DNA from: Sphingomonadales bacterium
GTDB taxonomy: Bacteria > Pseudomonadota > Alphaproteobacteria > Sphingomonadales > Sphingomonadaceae
Assembly: GCA_020200935.1 (NCBI GenBank)
Contig: JAIVHR010000004.1
Location: 10,430-25,233 of the forward strand
Direction: 5' to 3'
Length of the DNA stretch: 14,804 nucleotides
The stretch's first letter is position 1, and the number at the start of each line of letters is the position of its first letter. The translations under genes were made by a program, and so were the position numbers. Shown in pieces: positions 9,329 through 14,804 of the stretch. The notes beneath the pieces were generated by a model. It did no database searches and was not told the origin of the DNA. It saw nothing but the letters and a program-made list of their open reading frames with translations.

Positions 9329-10280
9329 CTATCCGCCGGTCAAACTCATATGACGAGCCACCGCCGGTCGCGCCGCCGCGATCCGGAAATCGTGGCCCTT
9401 AGGCTTGTCGGCGAGTAGCCGGTCGAGCAGCGCGTTGACCGCCTCGCGCCCGCCCTCGCGCAGCGCCTCGCGCAGCTCGACCTTCTGGTCGCGACCCAAA
9501 CAGCCGAAGACCGTTCCGGTCGCTGCAACGCGAATGCGGTTACAGCCAGCACAGAAATTCTCGGTGAGCGGGGTGATGAAGCCGAGCCGCATGCCGAGTC
9601 CGTCGACGTCGAAATAGCGCGCCGGCCCGCCGGTACGATGGAAGGAGGGCGTGAGGCCAAAGCGCCCTTCGAGCAGCCGTTTGACGCCGTCGAGCGGCAG
9701 ATAGCGGTCGGAGCGGTCCTCTTCGACCTCGCCCAACGGCATCGTTTCGATCAACGTGAGATCGAATCCCCGCCCGGCGCACCAAGGCAGCATGTCTTCG
9801 ATCTCGTCGTCATTGAAGCCGGCGAGCCCGACCATGTTGATCTTGATCGATAGGCCAGCGGCCGAGGCAGCTTCGAGGCCGCCCAAAACGGTGCCCAAAT
9901 CGCCGCCGCGGGTGATGTGGCGGTAGCGCCCGGAGTGCAGGCTCGAGCTGGGTGCCGTTGGTGGTCAGGGTGAGTTCGTCGAGCCCCTTCCCGATGCGGC
10001 TTCCCAGCGCCGCGACCAACTGATCGAAGCCGCGCCGGACGAGCGGCTCGCCGCCAGTCAGCCGGATGCGCCGCACGCCACGGCCGATGAAAATGTCGGC
10101 CAGCGCGACGATCTCCTCGATATCGAGAATGTCGCGCTTCGGCAGGAAGCGCATGTGCTCGGCCATGCAGTAGCGGCACCGCAGATCGCAGCGGTCGGTG
10201 ACCGACATGCGGACATAGGTGATGCGACGGCCGAAGCCGTCGATCATGCCCTCCGTTCGATCTGCGACTTGCGCGTTCAT
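9329..10280 (-). pseudogene. moaA: GTP 3',8-cyclase MoaA (molybdenum cofactor step 1), frameshifted by an internal deletion
   Basis: MoaA is a radical-SAM enzyme that rearranges GTP to 3',8-cyclo-7,8-dihydro-GTP, the first step of the cofactor NarG needs. The N-terminal part (ATG 10280 to about 9935) has the SAM-cluster motif [19 protein letters not shown] and LTTNGTQL. The C-terminal part is in a different frame (about 9940 to 9329). It begins [11 protein letters not shown] and carries GFNDDEI, the second cluster motif CAGCNRIRVAATGTVFGC (CX2CX13C) and the conserved terminal GG. The segment normally between them, including the NVSLDSLD region, is missing. About 34 bases lie where about 90 are expected, implying a loss of roughly 56 bp. 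The frame change independently requires a loss of 3n+2. Both halves are otherwise well conserved, so this is either a recent mutation or a sequence error. If it is a sequence error, read it as one intact gene. Confidence 0.85.
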
Positions 10281-10320
10281 TCGCTCAGCTCATCCGGCCA
10301 AATTCCGATCTATACGGATT

Positions 10321-10326
10321 CGTGTA
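10321..10326 (-). promoter_or_regulatory. Candidate -10 element for moaA
   Basis: On the minus strand TACACG occupies the -12 to -7 position for a start near 10314. With that start the FNR-type box centred at 10355.5 falls at -41.5, the class II activator distance. The hexamer match alone is modest; the spacing is the supporting evidence. Confidence 0.4.
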
Positions 10327-10348
10327 CGACGTTGTTCTGCATGGTGGG

Positions 10349-10362
10349 ATGATCTCGATCAA
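10349..10362 (-). promoter_or_regulatory. FNR/ANR/DNR-type box upstream of moaA
   Basis: On the minus strand the site reads TTGAT-CGAG-ATCAT, nine of ten matches to TTGAT-N4-ATCAA. Its centre is about 75 bases before the moaA ATG, inside the 129-base gap after nrdJ. It suggests that this moaA was induced at low oxygen together with the nitrate reductase. The position relative to the candidate -10 at 10321-10326 fits class II activation. Confidence 0.65.
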
Positions 10363-10409
10363 TAGCACGGCGCGAAAACGCTCCAGTCTGTACCGGGCCA
10401 AGCCGCCGG

Positions 10410-12620
10410 TCAGCCGCATTTCGAATAGCCGCATTCGAGACACTTGTCGCAGCCCTCGAGCCGGATCACCGCCGGCGCGCCACACGAATTGCACGATTTG
10501 TACGGTCGAACTGCAGCTTCAGTCTTGTCGGGTAACGATCCCAGCTCGAGCTCGGGTTCTAGATGGCGCTCGATAACCCCGCCGATCGCCGCGAGCAAAG
10601 AAGGCACGTATCGGCCCTGCATCCAGGCGCCGCCGCGCGGATCGAACACCGCCTTCAATTCTTCGGGAACGAAGGAAAGGTCTCCGCCCCGGCGGAACAC
10701 GGCTGAGATCATCCGGGTCAGCCCCAGCGTCCAGGCATAATGCTCCATGTTCTTCGAATTGACGAAGATCTCGAAGGGCCGCTTGGCGCCATCCTGATCG
10801 AGATCGTTGATCGTGACATATACGGCATGCGCGCTGTCCGGCCATTTGAGCTTATAAGTCGTGCCGTGCAGAGTTTCTTCGCGCGGCGTCAGCGGTGCTC
10901 GAACCGGATCGGCCTGGGGCTTGTCCTCCTTCACGCTGAGTATCGAGCCGGTCACGGCGTTCGGACGGTAGGTCGTGAGGCCTTTGCAGCCGAGATGATA
11001 GCCTTCGGTATAGATGTTAGCGAAATGTTCGAATGAAATGTCCTCGGGGCAATTCACGGTCTTGGAGATCGAACTGTCGACCAGAGCCTGCGCTGCAGCC
11101 TGCATGGTCAAATGATCGGAGGGCGTCAGCGTCTGCGCACTGACGAACCATTCTTCCGGCGCCGCCTCGTCCCCCTTCAGTCTCCGCCACACCTGCATTG
11201 CATAGTCCTCGACAGGTTCCTGACGGTTGGTTCCATCGGCTTGCCGGATCCGTCGCTCATAGGAATAGGCGAATACAGGCTCGATTCCGGAGGAGACATT
11301 CCCGGCGAGTAGTGAGGTCGTGCCGGTCGGAGCGATCGAGGTCAGGCAGCCGTTACGCAAACCATGCGCGGCGACGAGACTGCGAGTTTCATCGTCGAGG
11401 GCGATGAGGTTCGGCGTCTGTAACATGCATTCGTCATAAAGCGGAAACGGCCCCTTCTCCGCAGCCAGCAGCGCCGAAGCGCGATAGGCCTCGCGCTTGA
11501 TGATCTGGAGCCAGCGCTGCGTCCGCTCGACCGCTCGGGCACTCCCATAGGAAAGGCCGCAGAACAGCAGCGCATCGGCGAGTCCGGTGATCCCGAGGCC
11601 GATGCGGCGCTTCGCTTTGGCTTCCTCTTCCTGCTGCTCCAGCGGATACCGCGAGACGTCGATGACATCGTCGAGAAACCGTATCGCCGTGCGGGTGAGA
11701 TCTACAAGCTCCTCTTCTGCCACATCGGCATCGTTCTCGAACGGACGCTCTACGAGCCGGGCGAGATTTATCGAGCCGAGCAGGCAGGCGCCGTATGACG
11801 GCAGCATCTGCTCGCCGCAGGGATTGCTGGCGCTGATCGTCTCGCAATGTGCAAGGTTGTTCTGCTGATTGACACGATCGACGAAGATCACGCCGGGCTC
11901 CGCACAATCGTATGTGGCTCGCATCAGCCTGTCCCAGAGCTCCCGGGCGCGCAGCGTACAATAGGTTTCTCCGCCGAACGACAACGGCCATTCGGCGTCG
12001 GCGCCAAGCGCCGTCATAAAGGCGTCGGTGACCAGCACGGACAGATTGAAGTTCCTGAGGCGTGCCGGATCGCGCTTAATGTCTATGAAATCTTCAATGT
12101 CCGGATGATCGATCCGCATGCAGCCCATCATCGCGCCGCGCCGCTGCCCGGCGGATTGCACGGTGCGGCACATCGAATCCCAGCAATCCATGAAGGAAAG
12201 CGGGCCCGAGGCGTCGGCGCCCACGCCCCGGACCGGGCTACCCCGGGGCCGAATGGTGGAAAAATCCATACCCACGCCGCCGCCTTGCTGCATCGTGAGC
12301 GCGGCTTCCCCCAGCTGTTCGAAAATTCCGTCAAGGCTGTCCGGGATCGTGCCCATCACGAAGCAGTTGAAAAGCGTAACGGACCGTCCGGTGCCGGCCC
12401 CGGCCATGATGCGTCCGGCCGGAATAAATCGCAGGTCCTCCATTGCTTCGAAAAAGCGAGCCCTCCATTCGTTGCGCTCGCCCTCCTTTTCCGCCTGCGC
12501 GACAGCTCGCGCGACGCGTGAGGCGGTGCCGGCAAAATCCCTATCAGGTTCCCCTTCCGGGGGTGAATAGCGATATTTTAGCGTCCAGATCTCTTCTGCC
12601 AGCGCAACTTCGAAGTCCAC
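10410..12620 (-). CDS. nrdJ: Adenosylcobalamin-dependent (class II) ribonucleotide reductase
   Basis: The enzyme reduces ribonucleotides to deoxyribonucleotides using a radical made from coenzyme B12, with or without oxygen. With GTG 12620 as start it is 736 residues. Catalytic NPCGEQ gives Asn266, Cys268 (thiyl radical) and Glu270. The reducing cysteine pair is Cys86 (FNCFVM) and Cys279, 11 residues after Cys268 as in the Thermotoga class II enzyme. APTGTTSLLAG (430-440) is the phosphate-binding stretch. The C-terminal 27 residues hold six cysteines (CNSC, CDKCLEC, KCG) for zinc binding and re-reduction. I chose GTG because GGGAGG (12626-12631) lies five bases before it; an in-frame ATG at 12635 has no such site and would itself contain it. 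No nrdAB or nrdD genes are visible. The length is that of the shorter NrdJ subgroup, not the forms of about 1200 residues common in alphaproteobacteria. Confidence 0.95.
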   Translation of the reverse strand: MDFEVALAEEIWTLKYRYSPPEGEPDRDFAGTASRVARAVAQAEKEGERNEWRARFFEAMEDLRFIPAGRIMAGAGTGRSVTLFNCFVMGTIPDSLDGIFEQLGEAALTMQQGGGVGMDFSTIRPRGSPVRGVGADASGPLSFMDCWDSMCRTVQSAGQRRGAMMGCMRIDHPDIEDFIDIKRDPARLRNFNLSVLVTDAFMTALGADAEWPLSFGGETYCTLRARELWDRLMRATYDCAEPGVIFVDRVNQQNNLAHCETISASNPCGEQMLPSYGACLLGSINLARLVERPFENDADVAEEELVDLTRTAIRFLDDVIDVSRYPLEQQEEEAKAKRRIGLGITGLADALLFCGLSYGSARAVERTQRWLQIIKREAYRASALLAAEKGPFPLYDECMLQTPNLIALDDETRSLVAAHGLRNGCLTSIAPTGTTSLLAGNVSSGIEPVFAYSYERRIRQADGTNRQEPVEDYAMQVWRRLKGDEAAPEEWFVSAQTLTPSDHLTMQAAAQALVDSSISKTVNCPEDISFEHFANIYTEGYHLGCKGLTTYRPNAVTGSILSVKEDKPQADPVRAPLTPREETLHGTTYKLKWPDSAHAVYVTINDLDQDGAKRPFEIFVNSKNMEHYAWTLGLTRMISAVFRRGGDLSFVPEELKAVFDPRGGAWMQGRYVPSLLAAIGGVIERHLEPELELGSLPDKTEAAVRPYKSCNSCGAPAVIRLEGCDKCLECGYSKCG

Positions 12621-12625
12621 AAAAA

Positions 12626-12631
12626 CCTCCC
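12626..12631 (-). promoter_or_regulatory. Ribosome binding site that decides the nrdJ start
   Basis: GGGAGG on the minus strand, five bases before GTG 12620. It lies inside the extra five codons that an ATG start at 12635 would add, so the GTG start is preferred. Confidence 0.6.
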
Positions 12632-12675
12632 ACATATTGTGGGGCCACTCTTAAGCGGGCACCAAATCATGATTC

Positions 12676-12689
12676 TTGATCCATATCAT
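12676..12689 (-). promoter_or_regulatory. FNR/ANR/DNR-type box between nrdJ and aidB
   Basis: The plus strand reads TTGAT-CCAT-ATCAT, nine of ten matches to TTGAT-N4-ATCAA. The centre is about 62 bases before the nrdJ GTG. A start near 12641 would put the box at -41.5, with TAAGAG (12648-12653, minus strand) as a weak -10. The box also lies about 112 bases before aidB, so it could affect both genes. It overlaps a separate inverted repeat (12679-12700), so part of the match could be coincidental. Confidence 0.55.
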
Positions 12690-12700
12690 TGCATATGGAT
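12679..12700. repeat. Perfect 8-bp inverted repeat between nrdJ and aidB (candidate operator)
   Basis: The arms are ATCCATAT (12679-12686) and ATATGGAT (12693-12700), perfectly complementary and separated by six bases. The size and symmetry suit a dimeric regulator. I do not recognise the sequence as a known operator. A 10-bp palindrome, AATCATGATT (12665-12674), lies just to its left. The site is within the divergent promoter region. Confidence 0.6.
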
Positions 12701-12738
12701 TTTCTCGTTGCGCGGAATGCCCGAGCGGCAGTTCGGCT

Positions 12739-12765
12739 TTGACAGACGTTCCCTCCTGCTATGGT
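12739..12765 (+). promoter_or_regulatory. Candidate sigma-70 type promoter for aidB
   Basis: A perfect TTGACA (12739-12744) is followed after 15 bases by TATGGT (12760-12765, four of six matches to TATAAT). The 15-base spacer is short but within the usable range. The predicted start would be near 12772, giving a leader of about 20 bases before aidB. Confidence 0.4.
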
Positions 12766-12781
12766 CGATTATATGCTGCCG

Positions 12782-12788
12782 AAGGGAG
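12782..12788 (+). promoter_or_regulatory. Ribosome binding site of aidB
   Basis: AAGGGAG lies six bases before ATG 12795 and three before the adjacent ATG 12792. The spacing favours 12795. Confidence 0.55.
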
Positions 12789-12794
12789 ATCATG

Positions 12795-14447
12795 ATGGCT
12801 CGCATTCCGCCGACCAGCCTGCTGCCGACGCATGAGGTCACCAATCAACCGGATGATTTTGCTGGGACCAATCTCTACACCGCCGATGCGGCACTTCGCG
12901 AAGCGGCGCTGCGCGAGGGAGGCGAATGGCTCGACGAGTCGCTCCGAGAGCTCGGAGAGCAGGCAGGGTCCGCGGAAATGCTCGAGCTTGGCATGCTCGC
13001 CAATCGTCATCCGCCCGAGCTACTTTCCTTCGATCGCTATGGGCGCCGAATCGACGAGGTGCGCTTTCACCCGGCCTATCATGAGCTGATGACCCGAGCG
13101 ATGGATTGCGGCATCCATGATGTGGCCTGGACTGTGAACCGTCCCGGCGGCCATGTCGCCCATGCCGCCAGGCTGGCGTTGTTTACGCAGGCCGAGGCCG
13201 GAACCATGTGTCCGATGAGCATGACTTATGCGGCTGTGCCGGCCCTTCGGGCCGGCGGCGCGGATGCGCGATGGCTCGAGAAACTGCTCGGCGGCCGCTA
13301 CGATCCCGATCTCGCCCCGATCGCCACGAAGCGCGGCATCACCATCGGCATGGCGATGACCGAAAAACAGGGGGGCAGCGATGTTCGCGCCAATACCACC
13401 CGCGCCTACCGTCAGGACAACGGCAGTTACCGTCTGATCGGCCATAAGTGGTTCTGTTCGGCGCCCATGAGCGACGGGTTCCTGACACTCGCCTACACCG
13501 AAGATGGATTATCCTGTTTCCTCGCGCCCCGGGTGACGCCCGACGGCGAGCGCAATTCGATCCAGATCATGCGGCTCAAGGACAAGCTCGGCAATCGATC
13601 CAACGCTTCGAGCGAGATCGAATATCACGATGCGTATGGCGCACTGCTTGGCGAGGAAGGCGGCGGGATCAAGGTGATCATCGATATGGTCCATCATACG
13701 CGTCTCGGCACGATTGCCGGCACCTTGGGGATTATGCGAATGGCGCTCGCCCAGGCCTTCCACCACACGTCGGGCCGCCGCGTCTTCCAGAGGACGCTTA
13801 TCGACCAGCCGCTGATGCGCTCCGTGCTCGCCGATCTGGCGGTTGAATATGAAGCCGCCGCCGCGCTCGTGATGCGGGTGGGACGAGCTTTCGACGGCAC
13901 TGACGAAAGCGAACGCGCCTTTTCCCGGCTGGCGGTGGCGGTCGCCAAATACTGGTTGACCAAGCGCTGTCCGGGGTTTGTCTATGAATGCATGGAGTGT
14001 CTCGGCGGTGCGGGCTATGTCGAGGAAAGCATGATGCCGCGGCTATTCCGCGAGTCGCCGCTCAATGCGATCTGGGAGGGCTCGGGCAATGTCATCGCCC
14101 TCGATATCCTGCGTACGCTCGCCCGCAAGTCCGGGGCCGCTCTTGAAGTCTATGCCGCCGAGCTCGCGCTGGCCGGGGGCGGGGATGAGCGACTGGACGC
14201 CGCGGCCGCAGAATTGCTCTCGATCCTAGATCGCGCGGCGCCGGCGGAGGCCGAGGCGCGCCATGTCGCCGAGAAGCTGGCGCTACTGTTGCAAGCCGCC
14301 TTGCTGGTCCGCCACGCGCCGCAGGCGGTGTCCGACCTATTCATCGGGAGCCGAATCGCTGGGCAGGCAGGTCACAGCTATGGCGCATTTGCCGGCGAGG
14401 TTCCGATCAAGCCGGTTATTGATCGGCAGATGTCAGCTGTCGCCTGA
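12795..14447 (+). CDS. aidB: AidB-family flavoprotein (alkylation-response acyl-CoA dehydrogenase homologue)
   Basis: AidB is an FAD-binding member of the acyl-CoA dehydrogenase superfamily. In E. coli it belongs to the Ada response to DNA-alkylating agents and is also induced by anaerobiosis; its exact chemistry is unresolved. This protein is 550 residues (E. coli 541). It shares NLYTADAALREA (26-37), RRIDEVRFHPA (84-94), GMAMTEKQGGSD (185-196), RLKDKLGNRSNASSE (260-274) and ECLGGAGYVEES (401-412). It also has NAIWEGSGNV (424-433), with Glu428 at the usual active-site glutamate position. There is no signal peptide. Two ATGs are adjacent (12792 and 12795); the second is better spaced from AAGGGAG. 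The gene diverges from nrdJ and faces a second acyl-CoA dehydrogenase 18 bases away. Family membership is sure; a role in alkylation defence here is inferred. Confidence 0.93.
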   Translation: MARIPPTSLLPTHEVTNQPDDFAGTNLYTADAALREAALREGGEWLDESLRELGEQAGSAEMLELGMLANRHPPELLSFDRYGRRIDEVRFHPAYHELMTRAMDCGIHDVAWTVNRPGGHVAHAARLALFTQAEAGTMCPMSMTYAAVPALRAGGADARWLEKLLGGRYDPDLAPIATKRGITIGMAMTEKQGGSDVRANTTRAYRQDNGSYRLIGHKWFCSAPMSDGFLTLAYTEDGLSCFLAPRVTPDGERNSIQIMRLKDKLGNRSNASSEIEYHDAYGALLGEEGGGIKVIIDMVHHTRLGTIAGTLGIMRMALAQAFHHTSGRRVFQRTLIDQPLMRSVLADLAVEYEAAAALVMRVGRAFDGTDESERAFSRLAVAVAKYWLTKRCPGFVYECMECLGGAGYVEESMMPRLFRESPLNAIWEGSGNVIALDILRTLARKSGAALEVYAAELALAGGGDERLDAAAAELLSILDRAAPAEAEARHVAEKLALLLQAALLVRHAPQAVSDLFIGSRIAGQAGHSYGAFAGEVPIKPVIDRQMSAVA

Positions 14448-14465
14448 ACGAAACGGCAGGCTGGC

Positions 14466-14804
14466 CTATCCCTCTCGCCAGGCGCGCATCCGTTCGCGAT
14501 GACGACCGAACTCCTGGCGCGCGATCGATCGCAGATGCACTTCGTCGGGACCGTCGGCGATCCGGAGTGCCCGCATTCCGGCATAGACGTGCGCAAGGCC
14601 AAAATCGTCGGACAAACCGCCGGCACCATGAGCCTGCATGGCATCGTCGAGAATCCTTAGAGCAGTGCGCGGAGCGGCGACCTTGATCATTGCGATTTCC
14701 TGCCGCGCCGCCTTGTTGCCTACCTTGTCCATCATATCGGCGGCCTTGAGACACAGCAGGCGAGTCATCTCGATCTCGAGCCGCGCGGTTCCTATCCGCT
14801 GTTC
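14466..14804 (-). CDS. Acyl-CoA dehydrogenase, C-terminal part (runs off the right edge)
   Basis: Only the last 112 residues are visible, open through the window edge; the real start lies beyond 14804. They form the C-terminal helical domain of an acyl-CoA dehydrogenase: ARLEIEMTRLLCLKAADMMD, then QEIAMIKVAAPRTALRILDDA, AMQAHGAGGLSDDF and ADGPDEVHLRSIARQEF. The IADGPDEVHL ending resembles the ACAD10/ACAD11-like branch often found in fatty-acid or branched-chain acyl-CoA catabolism. It is clearly a different subfamily from AidB and gives no link to nitrate respiration. Substrate cannot be told. It ends in TAG 18 bases from the convergent aidB stop, so this gap probably marks the end of the anaerobic module. 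Confidence 0.9.
   Translation of the reverse strand, partial: EQRIGTARLEIEMTRLLCLKAADMMDKVGNKAARQEIAMIKVAAPRTALRILDDAMQAHGAGGLSDDFGLAHVYAGMRALRIADGPDEVHLRSIARQEFGRHRERMRAWREG

Noticed and set aside
9751..10179. Separate 142-residue open frame overlapping moaA
   Set aside because: It is an out-of-frame shadow of moaA with arginine-rich, low-complexity composition typical of antisense or shifted frames in GC-rich genes.
12639..12794. Longer aidB starting at the ATG at 12639
   Set aside because: The extension covers the candidate promoter and inverted repeat, has no resemblance to AidB, and the ATG at 12795 has a clear ribosome binding site.
14442..14461. Possible terminator between aidB and the convergent acyl-CoA dehydrogenase (GCCTG and CAGGC arms)
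   Set aside because: Only five base pairs with a ten-base loop, and no T-run on either side.

Overview
The window is about 14.8 kb of GC-rich DNA from a proteobacterium, most likely an alphaproteobacterium, possibly a sphingomonad. That placement rests on overall base composition, the fused NarK1-NarK2 transporter, and the mix of FNR-type sites with a class II ribonucleotide reductase and acyl-CoA dehydrogenases. No rRNA or other decisive marker is present.

Positions 1-9182 (minus strand) hold a compact nitrate-respiration operon, narK-narG-narH-narJ-narI, read right to left and running off the left edge inside narI. Adjacent genes overlap by 4 bases (narG/narH, narH/narJ) or lie 12-16 bases apart. 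NarK (two fused major-facilitator domains) brings in nitrate and exports nitrite. NarG (Mo-bisMGD) and NarH (four Fe-S clusters) form the cytoplasmic catalytic arm. NarJ is the assembly chaperone and NarI the haem b membrane anchor that takes electrons from quinol. All metal-ligand residues that can be checked are present.

Positions 9329-12620 (minus strand) carry two genes fitting the same lifestyle. The first is moaA, the first step of molybdenum cofactor synthesis, which appears broken by an internal deletion of about 56 bp that shifts the frame. The second is nrdJ, a coenzyme-B12-dependent ribonucleotide reductase that needs no oxygen.

Positions 12795-14447 (plus strand) encode an AidB-type flavoprotein (alkylation-response acyl-CoA dehydrogenase family), divergent from nrdJ. 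At 14466-14804 (minus strand) is the C-terminal end of a second, unrelated acyl-CoA dehydrogenase, convergent with aidB.

The main regulatory observation is that each of the three intergenic regions (upstream of narK, of moaA, and between nrdJ and aidB) contains a 9/10 match to the FNR/ANR/DNR box TTGAT-N4-ATCAA. In the moaA and nrdJ regions the site sits where a class II activator site would be relative to a plausible -10 element. I read the segment as a low-oxygen module: nitrate respiration, cofactor supply, oxygen-independent deoxynucleotide synthesis, and possibly protection against nitrosation or alkylation damage. I see no RNA genes, insertion sequences, CRISPR arrays or prophage genes. 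The individual gene families are known; what may be new is their co-regulation.
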